The notes under the pieces were generated by a model. That model did not search any database, was not told where the DNA came from, and was given only the letters and a program-made list of their open reading frames with translations. 64,000 nucleotides of DNA. Source: Anas platyrhynchos (lineage: Eukaryota > Chordata > Aves > Anseriformes > Anatidae). Where the stretch lies: positions 46,105,501 through 46,169,500 of the forward strand of contig NC_092591.1 of the NCBI RefSeq assembly GCF_047663525.1, read 5' to 3'. Of the stretch, positions 24,273 to 35,574 are shown one piece after another. Numbering within the stretch: the first letter of the stretch is position 1; each line of letters starts with the position of its first letter. The position numbers were made by a program, and so were the translations under genes.

Positions 24273-27200
24273 GTGAGTGAGCTAAAACAAAGTTCTCGAG
24301 ACCAGAGCAGACTCCTTGCCCTCCGTTCGGCACGGCCGTGTGTTTGTGTCCCTCCTCACGGAGGCTTGCTGGGGAGATGGCCAAAATAAATAGCTTGCAC
24401 GCGGTGTGGACGGCGTGCCTGGATGCCGGTGCCTGCCGTGCTCCCGCCCGTGGTCAATCCTGCCTTCTAGTGGCTCGGCCTCAAAATGCTGCGATCCTGT
24501 TTGCGCGCAGGCTTTGTGCTGCCACGTTTCCCCTCTGTGCCAGCTATGAGGTCGAGCCCCGTAGATCAAAGCCCTCGTACCTCCGATTCCCCTCGCACGC
24601 CTTCCAAAAAGAACAGCAGGCTGATGTCTCCTCCACCTCCACTCTCCAGGGCGTGCGTTCTTCCAGGCTGAGGGAACAGCGGGGCAGCTCCCCGTGGTGT
24701 CCTCAGCTTTTTCACACGCAGAAATGTGACTGCGGAGGCACTGAGCTTGGCAGAGAGACGCCCCATCCTACAAAGAGGGGCAGCACGGGACCCCGTTAAT
24801 GGGGGGATGACTCGTGCCCTCAGCTGCTTGTGCTGTTGGGTGTCCCTGGGGAGATGGGTGGAAGATTTGGGTGATGGCTGGGAGATTCGGTGGGAAGGTT
24901 TGGAAATGGAGGAAAATGAATTTGTGTGGGTTTCACCCTGCTTCCCCGGCACCATCCGCCCCCAGCGCTCTTGCTCATATTGGTGCCCAGAGCACAACAA
25001 AAATGCCCCGTCCTTGGTGGGTAGGTGTGCCTCCGGGTGCTTCTTGGGGAGAGGGAACCTCCTGGGGGCAGCGGGGACCTCACTGACCCCTGCTCGCCGC
25101 CACGGCTTTCCCCTGAGTGACGTGCTTGTGTCCTGCCCTCAGGTCAGACGGGGCGCTACGTCCTGGTGCAGAAGCTGCGGGAGAAGGAGCGGCAGCTGCT
25201 CCCGCTCGAGTGCCCCTTGGAGTCGCTGGCCAAGTGCGGGCAGTATGCCAATGACGTGCAGTTCATCCTGCGCCGCACGGGCCCCAGCGTGGCCGAGCGG
25301 CCGTCCTCGGAGGGCGCTCCCCAGGCTCCCGAGAGGACTTTCATCCGGGCCAGCCTGCCCATCAAGCCCCGCACCGTGAGCACCGAGGCGCCCCGGTCCC
25401 GCGAGCCCAGGAAATCGATGACCTTCAACTTGGGTCCCGTGGGCTCCGGCGAGCTGTTCGCCAAGAGCCGCTGGAGGCAGCACGCCTGGGAGGGGATGGA
25501 GCTGAAGGATGGCGGGGCCGGCCAGCTCTCCAAGGAGGAGCTGTTCAAGACGGTGCTGCGGCAGCAGGAGCAGCTCAGCTCCTTGGAGGCCCATGGGGAC
25601 ACCCTGGAGACGGACCTGCGGTTCTGGGAGCACGGCCGGGCCCCCAGCCAGGAGGACGAGATCCTCTACCTGGAGCACCTCGTGCGGAGGAACGAGACGG
25701 AGCTGGGCGAGGAGGAGTTCTGGCAGAGCGAGCTCCGGCTGGAGAAGGAGTGCGAGCGGGAGAGGCAGGAGCGGGTGAGGAGCCTACGGGCCAGCCTGGA
25801 GGAGTACACGCAGAGGATCTACGAGCTGAGTGCCCGCACCGAGGCCCTGCAGAAGGAGATCCAGTGGGAGATGGCCGAGAGGGCCAAGAGGGGCAAGGAG
25901 AGCCCGGTGCCGAGCCCCACGGACCTGGAGGACATGGCTGCCAAGATGAAAAGGGATCTGGAAGCTAAAGTCAAGCAGGGCACACAGCTGGAGAGCAACC
26001 TGGCCAGCGTGGAGAAGGCCCTGGAGGAAGCCGAAAGGTCCCTGCAGGTGGGTACGGCCAGAGTACCTGGCCCCGGGGGGTGAGGGACCCTCGCATGGGG
26101 TCGGTGGGGTCAGTGTCCCTGCTGGCATTGCTGGTCAGCGTTGTTCTTATGTCCGAAAAAAGGAGTAGTGGAGGGGAAGCGCAGGTCTCCGCGGTGCCCA
26201 GGCACGAGGCTTTTTGGCACTGCTCTGGGCTGGCTGGCTCTGAACCAGGAGCTGAGCTGTGCCAGAACTGTCGGGCTTGAGGCACTGAGACCTGTGGTTC
26301 TCCTGTCCCACTGGGGTCTGGGTGCTGTGTGATGTGCTGTCCTTGTCCTTGCTGCCCCAGCATCCCCATCCCCACGCAGCTTGGGGTTGCATCCCAGAGG
26401 AGCTGGCGGGCTCCAGAGCCATCTGGGGGCCTGTTTGCAGCAGTTTGTCCAGCACTGCGTGGCTGTTGCTGGCCTGGAGTCCCCACGGGTGGTGGCGTGG
26501 CCTTGTCCCCATGGGGGACGAGTCCCTGACATGAGCCAGGGAGCGGGGCTGGGGCCTCGGGAGGAGGCGCAGAGCAGCTTGGGGGGCACGCAGCTCACCC
26601 TGTCCCCCCCCAATGTGTTTTGCAGGCCCAGAACCAAGAGCTGGAGGAGTTAAATAAGGAGCTGAGGCAGTGTAATTTGCAGCAGTTTATTCAGCAGACG
26701 GGAGCCACGGTGACGGTCGGGCAGGCCAGGTCTGAGGAGGACGCCCAGCCGGAGCCAAGCCCGCGCGAGCTGCCAGCCTGCCGGAGGAACGGAGGTCAGC
26801 GCGCCGGCTCGGCACGGGGGGCTGCCCTGCGACCCCAAATGTCTCCCCAATGACACCGGCTCCTTCCTCCTCCTCCCCCTGGGCTCCATGCGGCTCAGCT
26901 CCCCGGGATCCGTGCCCGTGCTTTCATGGCACAGCCCTCGGGACGGGGCGCTGCGGGGACGGAGACCAGGCCGGCAGTGTTGCGTTAGGGATGGGGGAGA
27001 GACCGAGAGCAGCTACATGGCCTTCCATGGAGTGGGGGGATGGGGAAAACGGGGATCTGGTCCCTTCTCCCAAGGGATATCCACGCTCCGTGAGTCCCAG
27101 GTGCCCGGCGAGCTCCGCCTGAGCTGGGTGTCTTTCCTCTCCCGCAGGGTTTCCCCCCTCTGGCAGCGACTCGCCTCCCCGTGCCAGCACCAAGCAGCTC

Positions 27201-27834
27201 CTCGGCCATCCCCGGACCCTGCCGGAGCCCCTGGTGTCCAGCCTGAACCCCGAGGGTGCGTACATCCCCGGGGAGGGCCTGCGGGAAGGGGAGAGGGGTT
27301 CGCTGCGTGAAACGGGCCGTGGCGAGCGAGCCTGCGTGCGTGTGCTGGGAGTGGGAGGCCGGAGCTATTTATAGAGGCCATTAGGAGAGCAGCGCCTGTG
27401 CCCGGCCAGCTTGCGAGGCGGTGAGCCCAGTGGTGTGGCATCCGAAGCAGTCCCCGGCGTGCGGGGCCATCTGCGGTCCTCCGGGCACAGTTTCCTGGGA
27501 TGCTGCCGGCGGCTTTCGGGCCGTCGGGGGGCCCTGCAGCGCTGCAGGGCAAAGCCCTTGCTGAGGGTAGGATGGGGAGGATTCGGCTTCCCGTTTCTGC
27601 CCACCTCGGGGCCAAACCATCCGTCCTCCATCTCACCCGACGCTGTGACCGTGGTGTCTGTGTGTCCATCTCTGCTGGGTTTCGTGCCGCAGGCGCACGG
27701 TGCTCGCACACGTCACGTCTGTGCTGTGCTGTGCTGCTCTCTGGGAACGCTCACCCTCCCGCTGCCCTAGGGTCACGCCGTTTATTTTTGTCTGTCTTGC
27801 AGTCCTATCAACCAGGCAGAGCATCTGGAGGTAG
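24170..27834 (+). CDS. RASSF7: RASSF7, Ras association domain family member 7 (438 aa, five coding exons)
   Basis: An N-terminal RASSF protein. In known family members it acts at centrosomes and microtubules, supports mitosis and restrains MKK7-JNK signalling. Coding exons are 24,170-24,272, 25,143-26,047, 26,626-26,794, 27,148-27,255 and 27,803-27,834; all borders are GT-AG and phases join to one frame. The Ras-association domain starts at once ([17 protein letters not shown], residues 1-17) and runs to about residue 90. A proline/arginine-rich linker with RASLPIKPR follows, then a long coiled coil from about residue 165 to 360 ending in [14 protein letters not shown], a signature I recognise from mammalian RASSF7. 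The tail is S/P-rich and ends STRQSIWR. The start ATG has an in-frame TGA at 24,149 just upstream. At 438 residues it is longer than the 373-residue human form I recall, mainly because the coiled coil and linker are fuller. It lies upstream of the miR-210 host gene and PHRF1, as in mammals. Confidence 0.95.
25143..26047 (+). CDS. RASSF7: RASSF7 coding exon 2
   Basis: A 905-base exon with acceptor cctcag|GT and donor ctgcag|GTGGGT. It completes the Ras-association domain ([18 protein letters not shown] onward, FILRRTGPS) and carries the basic/proline linker and most of the coiled coil, rich in E, L, R and K heptads. It ends in phase 0 at residue 336. Confidence 0.95.
26626..26794 (+). CDS. RASSF7: RASSF7 coding exon 3
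   Basis: Encodes the end of the coiled coil and the conserved [19 protein letters not shown] segment, followed by a low-complexity E/P/S tail. The acceptor is ttttgcag and the donor gag|GTCAGC, which is GT but weaker than the others. Confidence 0.9.
27148..27255 (+). CDS. RASSF7: RASSF7 coding exon 4
   Basis: A 108-base exon giving a proline/serine-rich segment ([13 protein letters not shown], then [12 protein letters not shown]). The acceptor is tctcccgcag and the donor gagg|GTGCGT. Phase 1 is kept on both sides. Confidence 0.85.
27365..27374. promoter_or_regulatory. MEF2-type site in RASSF7 last intron
   Basis: CTATTTATAG fits the MEF2 consensus YTA(A/T)4TAR exactly and could also act as a TATA-like element. 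It lies in the intron between coding exons 4 and 5. Its use is unknown. Confidence 0.35.
27803..27834 (+). CDS. RASSF7: RASSF7 coding exon 5 and stop
   Basis: Only 32 coding bases. After acceptor tgtcttgcag at 27,802 the frame reads [10 protein letters not shown] and stops at TAG 27,832-27,834. The rest of the exon is 3' UTR. Another reading frame stays open further, but the phase left by exon 4 selects this one. Confidence 0.75.
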
Positions 27835-29455
27835 AAGGGCACAGCCAGTGGACGATTGATTGCCTTGCAAGTGTAACTGTATAAATAAACCCATATTCCG
27901 TATATATATATATATATATTATATTTTTTACTGCTTTATATCGTGAATGGATGTGGATGGCCAGACAGAGTATTTTTACAGACTGTACTATAAGACCAAG
28001 ACCGACCAGACAAAGCAACCCTCTTCCCCTGTGGATGAAACAACCCCCTTCTATTTTTTTAAAGTGCTCTCCGTATTTAACACACCGTGGCAGCGCTCAC
28101 GTTCCGCGGGGCCTTCCCAAAAGACCCGCGGTGTGTTTCGAGAAGCCCTCGTCCCTTTGGCTAGCGGGGCAGAGCTGCGTCGGGACGGCTGGGCCGACAT
28201 CTCCTGTGGCAGAGACCTGCCCTCGGGCTGCTGCTGAGCCTCACCCGACGAAGCAGGCGAAGTGAACAGCGGGACCTGGTGCCACGTTTTTGGTGCGCTT
28301 TCCCCAGCGAGCCCCAGCGCCGAGGACGATGAAGGAGCTGCCGGAGTCCGGGCTGTGTCCCATGTTGTGCTGCGGCATTCCCTCAGCTGTGCTCGCTCCA
28401 GAGCAGCCGACCCCTGCCACGAGGCACGCACCCATTCTGGGGCCGACCCGGCTGCCTGCAACCACCAGCACCCTGCCCTGCCCGCCTCGCGCAGAAGCAC
28501 GGCGTGGATAGTCCATTTGCCAAGCTGCCCTCCTTGGGTTCGACCCCCTGTGGATGTCTGCACGACCTGGAGGGGCTGCGTGCTCCCCAAATCCTGAAGC
28601 AGCCCCAAAAAGCCCTGTTTTGGGGCAGCAGAGCGAATGCTCTAGGCACGGCTGCCCTGCTGACGTCTCCATCCTCGCCACGCACCTGCTCCAGGGTGGC
28701 TGCCTGAGCCAGAGACTTTTGGGGGAAGCAGAGAGTGCAGAGATGCCCTGGGACTATCGGACGGGTTGGTGGGTTTTACAAACAGCCTTTATACTGGCCA
28801 GGGGGCTCACGAGCAGCTTTTTTAGACAACTTTCTGCCCCCCTTTTTTATTGTAAGAAACCTGTACTAGAAACCCCCTTTCCATGGTGCTAAGAGGGAGG
28901 GAGAAGCAAGCAGCCGTTCCCCGGCCGCAGAGGGGACAACCAGGCTTCGAGGAGACAGGGACACGTGTGGAGACTTTTTTTTTTTCTTAAGTCCACTTAG
29001 TTTTAAACTTGTTCTTGAATCAGTACTCTGCCAGCAGGATGAGCCCCTCCCCAGCTGCCCATGGCCGGAGTGTGCAGGACAGAAATGCTTTTGGTGACAT
29101 TTCACTGAATGTTTTTTTTTTCTTGGTTTGTGTTTTTTTGGTTGTGTTTCTTATTTTTTTTCCTTGATGGCCAGTAGTTCCTCTTGTTTCTGTTCATCTG
29201 TCCCACTGGGTTCTGCTGTATTTTTAGTTGTGAAGCCAAAGCAGCCAAGGGGGCCTGGGGAGGGGACAGGTTTGTCCGGGGGGTCCCAGCGCTCCGGTGT
29301 CTTTGTTTTCCACGTGTCCTCTCCGTTGTATGCAAAAAAAAATGTGACTTGGACGCTGTGTTCACTGTAAAACACACTTTCTGTGTATGAATGTATCCTG
29401 CGCGCTACGGCATTGTCTGGTTTCAATTTTCAATAAATCTTTTGGAAAGGATTTG
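27835..29455 (+). other. RASSF7: RASSF7 3' UTR with two poly(A) signals
   Basis: There is an early AATAAA at 27,884-27,889, next to a (TA)n run at 27,901-27,920. A stronger terminal site is AATAAA at 29,432-29,437, followed by GT-rich sequence (ggatttgtgtaaag). The region between has no recognisable gene and T-rich stretches typical of a 3' UTR (28,970-29,170). A long UTR of about 1.6 kb is the simplest reading; the short form may also exist. Confidence 0.6.
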
Positions 29456-32400
29456 TGTAAAGCGAGTGTGCACGTGCTGCTGGAGCCCAGCCGTCCCCGC
29501 GGCAGGTACGGGGCACGGCGAGCGCTTCACGTACCCCACGGCGGCCTCTTTCCGCAGGGAATTCAAGCCGTAAGTATTTTATGACTGAATGCTGCTTATG
29601 CACACGCTGCTCTTTTTTTCCCCCCCCCTTTTCTATCACAAAGTGCTTTACACACAGTGGATGAAGCTGGTGTCCGCCGAGAAGGCAGCCGTCTCCAGGA
29701 TGAAACATGGCAGCTTGTTAATAATGCACAGCAGCGGCGCGGAGCATTTTAGGACGGGAGGAGAAGGGGACGGCACGTGGCTGCAGATATGAGTAGGTAA
29801 GGGGCCAGCCTCCTGTTCACCTTTACGCCCTCCCATCTGTCCCAGCGGCATGGCCGGGTACACGTGGTAATGCCGGCTCTCTCCCCACCAGCATCTCCCC
29901 GAGGGAACCCGAGGGTGGACCGAGGCTCTGCTGCTCTCTGACCCCACTTGGACGTGCTCGCCCGGCCCTTTTCGGAGGTGCCCGCGAGCCCCCAGCACAG
30001 CTGTGCCACCGCAGCGGGCGTGGGGACGGCGGCCGCTGGCGTCCCGCAGGATTTTCCCCGTGCCGCAGCGAGGGGCGGCTGCGGGCGAGTGAAATATTCG
30101 TGGGGGAGAGGAAAGCCGTCGAGGGCGGCGCGGCAGAGCCCCCTACTCGCTGCGTGAGTGCCTGCTGCCCTTCAGCAGCTGGCTACGCGGCGTTTAAGGA
30201 TTAGTCTGCTTCGTTTGGAGGCCGCTGCCAGTGCCGAGTCTCCGATTAGTCCTGAAGAACAGCGAGGAGATGCGATTTCAGGGTTGTCCTTTTGGAACTG
30301 AGATTTTCTTCCTTTTTTTCCTTTTTTTTTCCCCCTCGAATCGCTGGAGTTGGAAACGTGCGTTGGGAAAAAATGTGTTAAAAATACGTTTGCTCCGTGC
30401 AGCCGCATGACGAAGTCTGTCCCCTGCGGCCAGAGCGCTGATTGCTTGTTTTTTGAACTTCTTGCTACTCTTGCTTTTAAAACGAGACTCCGAGGGAAGT
30501 GCTGGGGCATGATGGAGGTTGTAAAGAGCATTTCAGTGCTGCTTGTGGAAAAACCCCAAACCCTAGGTTCAGAAAAACTGCTTGCCTTGGCCGCAGCCAG
30601 GTTTTCCTCTGGGGACACGCGGGCTGTTTGCCCCTGCTTGGCCGAGTACCTTAGCGTTGGCTGCCTCGTTTCCCCCCGAACCAGCCCTGAGAACTCGAGG
30701 TGTTTGCTGAAATGGTCAGCGTGCCTGCAAACCTGGCATCTGCGGGTTGAAAAAGGGGGTTCTTTCATTTGGGCACCCCGTTTGTAGTTCTGCTGTGTGC
30801 AAAGCAAAGAGGAATAAAGAGAAAAGGTTCGTCGCTGACAGCACCTCCTGCAGGGGGGGGAAACCACAGAAATAATTCAGCGGCGGTGGAATCTCTGATT
30901 CTAGCCCTGCCTTACCGCTTACGGGGTGGTTGTTTGGGTGTTGTTTTGAAGATGATTTTCTGCGGGTTTGGGTGTCTCTGGGGAGAGAGTGCTGCGGCCA
31001 CGCACTAGCCCTGGATTTTCAGCCGTCGCCAGCGCCCTGCACATCTCTGCACTGGGGGAAAGGCAGCCCGAGGGCTGTCCCACGGGGCACGCTGCGTTAC
31101 CGACACGCAGGGCAAGAGCCTGGTGGCGTTCTGTGGATAGATTGATTTATTTTTCTCTACAAAACCAGCAGCCACAAAGGCGGCGAGTTCCTTAAGGTAA
31201 TGAACGACTGACTGCATCCAGCCCCCGGACCCCCGCCCTGTCGTACCCCCGCCGCGCGGCTCAGCGGCGCTGACCTAAATTCATCGTGGCACGAGGGGCC
31301 CCGCGCTTCAGGGAGGCGGTGGCACCCCCTGGGCTCCCGAATTCGGATCTGGCCAGGGAGCACCAGGCTGCTTGTCCTGCATCCAGTGCCGCCAGCCTGA
31401 GCTTAACGCCGCGCGCGGTGTTTAACCGGGTGAGGCTCGCCACCCGCCGCAGCTCTCTGCCTTCCTGCTTTTATCTGCTCTAAAGGCTGTGTCAATAATA
31501 CATTCCTGCCATTGAATATTTTATTGATGATTTGACTTTTCGCTGCTTGCAATTCCCATTTCAAGGCTGCATGATTGTTCCTAATTAAAATTTTATGCCC
31601 TGGGAGAAGCCTTCTTGCTACAGTGGAGATGATGCTGTCCTTTTCTAGGCCACTACTGAGGGGTAGGAAGGAATTACTCATTGTGAGATTAAAACAAAGC
31701 AAATTATTATTTTTCTTTAAAAAAAAAAAAAAATCAAGCCCAGCATACGACGCCTCCTGGAGAGTGAACAAGTGAGTGGCAGGCGAGGCAGCGATCCAAG
31801 TACGTAGGGTGGCTTGAGGATGCTGTGCCTGGGCGAGCCGCAGTCGTGTCCCTGCGTCCCCGGGCACCGAAGGCAGCAGGACAGCTTCTTCCTTCCCCTA
31901 CTGTGGGATGCGGCTCGCTCACTGCCACCCAAACACCACAAAGCACAGGGTACATCTCCCACGTGCAGCCTTTTTTTGGTGGTGTTTCCTGAGACCTGTG
32001 AGGTACCCACAGGCTCTCTCAGCACAAGGCATGGGGCAGGAGTGGAGTTCAGCCACAGGCTCAGGTTCAGTCGTTTCCCTGTGCCACTCCTGAAGCCGCT
32101 CAGTGTGTGACAAAACCTGATTTATTTTTTAGTGCTGTGTGACGATGATTCTCAGTTTCTCACCCATCTACCCATACTGTGTCTGCTCGCAAAGCCAGGC
32201 ATGCTTAAGGGCAGCTCGGGGTACCAGCGCTGCACCAACCTGGAATGGTTTCTCAAAGGACAACTCTGCTGCAGCCACCTGAAACGTCCCGTGAGCAGCT
32301 GCGTGGTTGGATGTGCTCCCCAGGGTTTGGGTGTCCTGGTGGGTTCTGTGTTTTCTTTTTAAATTCATCTAGAGTGCTAGAAGCATTTCTGCTTCCTCCC

Positions 32401-33610
32401 AGCCCCTGGATTTGGCAAGCAGCTTTTAAAGCACACGCTTCAGCACCAGTTACATAAGGAAAGGTGTGAATGACTGGAGGAGAAACTGCCTGTTGGTTTT
32501 GCTCTCTGAACGATGTGCAGATGCTCTGGTTGTCGCTCCCGGGTGTGTAGATTCTGGAAGGGCAGCTCACTGAAGCCAGAGAAGGGAAACTATCTGAACT
32601 GGCATGCGTGCACGTCTCTGTCCACGCAGAGCGCTGCCTGTCCTCACAGTGATGGCTTTCCTTTCTGTGTCTCACAGCAAAGACCAAGCACATTCTACCT
32701 TGCTCTGGAAAAAAAAAAAAAATCACAGAGCACTAGAGGAAGCCGGGAAATTTTCTTGTTTATGGATGAGCAAGTTTCTTTCCCAACGGAACCTCCTGCC
32801 AGCAGAAATCTTTTTTTTTTTTGAGATGTATTATATAAGTCCCTGCTTACATGTAACTAACCGGCTTCCTCTTAAACAATTCATGTAGCCCTTCTTTTCC
32901 TGACAGGCCAGCTCGCTCCTTTGGAGAGACTCACAGCTTTGATTTGCCCCTGGCACGCTATTGACAGAGCACGCGAGGTGCTTCCTAGCCCAGCACACGT
33001 CAGGTTACAGCTGCTCGCTTCCCTCTGCGAAGTGCTGAAATAGAAGAGCGAAATCTTTGAGGTGCACAGAGTCCCTTTGGCTTAACAGGCCTGCTTGACT
33101 TTCAGCATCTGCCCTGCCTGTAAGGCACACCTCTCCCCAAAATCTTACCGCATCGCTTCTCAGCAGGATCTTTTAGCTCCTGGATGCTCTGGTTACCGAA
33201 GTATCACCTTACAAATCTGGTTACTGGCTGCTGAACAAGCTGAACGCTTAAATGAGGGGACGCCCTAGCCCTGGTGTATTTTCTCATCGCTCAGGAGCAC
33301 TCTTCAGAGCAGCCCTGGCTCCACGTTTAGAAAGGGTTTCTGGGCTAGGGCAGGGGCAAAGGCACCAGCACTAGGGTTTTGGCTTGAGATGGCCAGGTCG
33401 CAAGGGTACCTTCCCCCTTGCTTTTCAAGCTGCCTTCTCTTGCTAGAAAGGCAAAATCAGAGATGGGAGGCACACAGCATGCGGCACACATCAGACAGGT
33501 ACTTCACTGAGCGGGCACAGCCTTCCTCTATGTTTGGTCAGGGTAACCAAAGCCACCTTACAGAGCTGCTCAGCTCTGCGCTGAGCCCTGAGTTAGAGTA
33601 ACGAGCACCC
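29456..33610. other. Intergenic DNA between RASSF7 and the miR-210 host gene
   Basis: No coding exon is recognised. CpG-enriched patches lie at 29,940-30,150 and 31,200-31,440. A sharply AT-rich block at 31,485-31,620, in GC-rich surroundings, looks like a conserved non-coding element. A runs occur at 31,719-31,733 and 32,708-32,721. Confidence 0.45.
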
Positions 33611-33629
33611 AAACACTGGTTTTGCACCA

Positions 33630-33635
33630 TTTATT
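33630..33635 (-). terminator. Poly(A) signal on the minus strand (miR-210 host transcript)
   Basis: TTTATT on the plus strand is AATAAA on the minus strand. About 15 bases further along the minus strand comes the GU-rich sequence gtgtttgggtgct, a standard arrangement for cleavage and polyadenylation. It would end a minus-strand RNA near 33,615. Confidence 0.6.
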
Positions 33636-35349
33636 GAAGATTTCAGGTGACAGCACAGCAAGTTAGTTTTGAATCATGCCAGAAGAATGTTAAAAACAGG
33701 AATTCAGCCGTATGCTTTTCCCAAATACTGAAGAAAAACACACAAAAAAAGGGAAAACAAACAAACCTTGTTTCAATCCCTCGCCTTTGCTTACTGGAGC
33801 TCAACAGGATAGTCTTGTAGGTAGCGGGAAGCTGCAAGTTTTCATAGCGAGTGCTGCCTGATGCGAACTGGGACAAACCTTGCCAGAGCAACTGGGCGAC
33901 CTGCAGAGCCATTTCTGCTGGTGGGACCTCCAGCAGTTAGGCATTGAGCAGCACGGGGCCGAACGCAGGGTTAGTTCTTCAGAGAGAAGCAGAGCGCCTT
34001 CGTTTTCGGGCACGGGTTTGTTACCTGTAAAATAAGGTGGTACAGCACTGGCAGACTTCAGTTTCAGCACGCAGATGCGCTGTCAGGACACAGCCACCCA
34101 TACTGGTATCTTGCAGGTACTGGTATCTTGCAGGTTTCCCCCCACCCTGATCTCCCCATGGCTACACCAGTGCCCCTGCCAGCTCAGAGAGCAGCAGTTC
34201 TGCAGCTGGAAGCGCAGCTGGGGAACAGGAAAGCTGAGAATTTGTTTTTTTCCACTGTCAGACATGACCCGTTTGGCTACTGAGCAAATGTGAAAGCAGC
34301 TTTGGTAAACTCAGGCAGTTCTCCTCACTTTCTGGTGTGCCTTGACTCACCTAGGCAGCACGAGGCACGCAAGGAACTGATTTTCCTTTCTGAAGAGCAG
34401 ATGCTCCTCTGGGACCTGACGGGAGAAATGTCAAATGAGCACAGGCAGGGGAGATGGGGACAGGCAGAATTTCTCTGTAAGAGACTTGCTCTGTAGGAAG
34501 GATGTCGCTCTGCTTTTCTGTGTGGTTAAGTACTTACTGAGCAGAGCGCTGCTGAGTCCTTCAGGAGATTATGCCTGTACAGCAGTCCGGGGTTACATGC
34601 CAGCAGCCCAAGCAAGAGAGGCTACCTTTCAGAAAACCCTTTCAGGAAACCTGGGAGGGCTGCAGTGAATCCTATCTGGTTATTATTAGCTTAAGCAGGA
34701 GATAAAGCCGAGCCATGCTCTAAAAAGACACTTTTCAACCACCCAGCTCCTTCAATGGGCTCAAAAGCGAAAGAGAGAACTTTGCTCAAGAAGCAATTTG
34801 CCTCGTCACTTCCTCGATTTCAAGTGACAGCTGCCCTGCACAGCTGGAGGAGTCCCTGCCCGTTCGCCTTCCTGCTCCTCAGGCCATGAAGTCAGAGTCC
34901 CCCGTGTGATATCACAGCGTGAGCGTGCAGGGCAGCCCGGCCGGGACCCAAACACCCCCAGCGCCTGAAGCAGAAAGGAGGGAGCAAAAGTGAGGGGTGG
35001 GATGGGAAGCAAGCAACAGCAAAAAAGGAAAGCAAGGCTCCTTTCTGCTCCTCATTTAACAGATTACAGAGTCTCTCTTTAAAGGTGACTCATCCAGGGC
35101 AATACCAGGCATGGTTTCTTCTATTAACACACCCTTGGCAATAGCAGTTCAGTTAGTCACTGACTGGGTATCAAGACGTCACCGGCTGGGATAAAGCGCC
35201 TCTTGAACTCGGTACGGCGGCCACGAGCACGTATTTACTTTGGAGACGAGCAGGGGCGGAGAGAGGGGGGGTTAAAAAAAAAAAAAACCTCTCTCCTTCA
35301 CCCGTGCAACTTCGCCACCAACTCCTTGCTGGGCAGTCACTCCGGGTGG

Positions 35350-35484
35350 GACAGACGGATGGATGGACGGACGGACGGATGGATGGGGGCTGTGAGGCTC
35401 GGTGTGGCTGGTGATGGGCAGTCACCCACAGGTCGGATGGTGGCGGTGAGGCTGGGCAAGGCTGGACGGACGGACGGACGGGTG
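35350..35484. repeat. GGAC/GGAT tetranucleotide repeats
   Basis: Two clusters of mixed GGAT and GGAC units, at about 35,353-35,387 and 35,463-35,482, separated by about 75 bases. They lie about 100-220 bases from the miR-210 hairpin on the side that becomes the intron downstream of it. Confidence 0.9.
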
Positions 35485-35574
35485 GCATCTCCTGGGTGTG
35501 CGTCGTGCCGGCGAGGCGAGGTGTGATGAGGCGAGGCGCTTTGAGGCGAGGCGGCGGCCGCCCAGCGGTGCCCG

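Noticed and set aside
28536-28548. GGTTCGACCCC, similar to a tRNA B box
   Set aside because: No A box, acceptor stem or cloverleaf can be drawn around it; it lies in the RASSF7 3' UTR.
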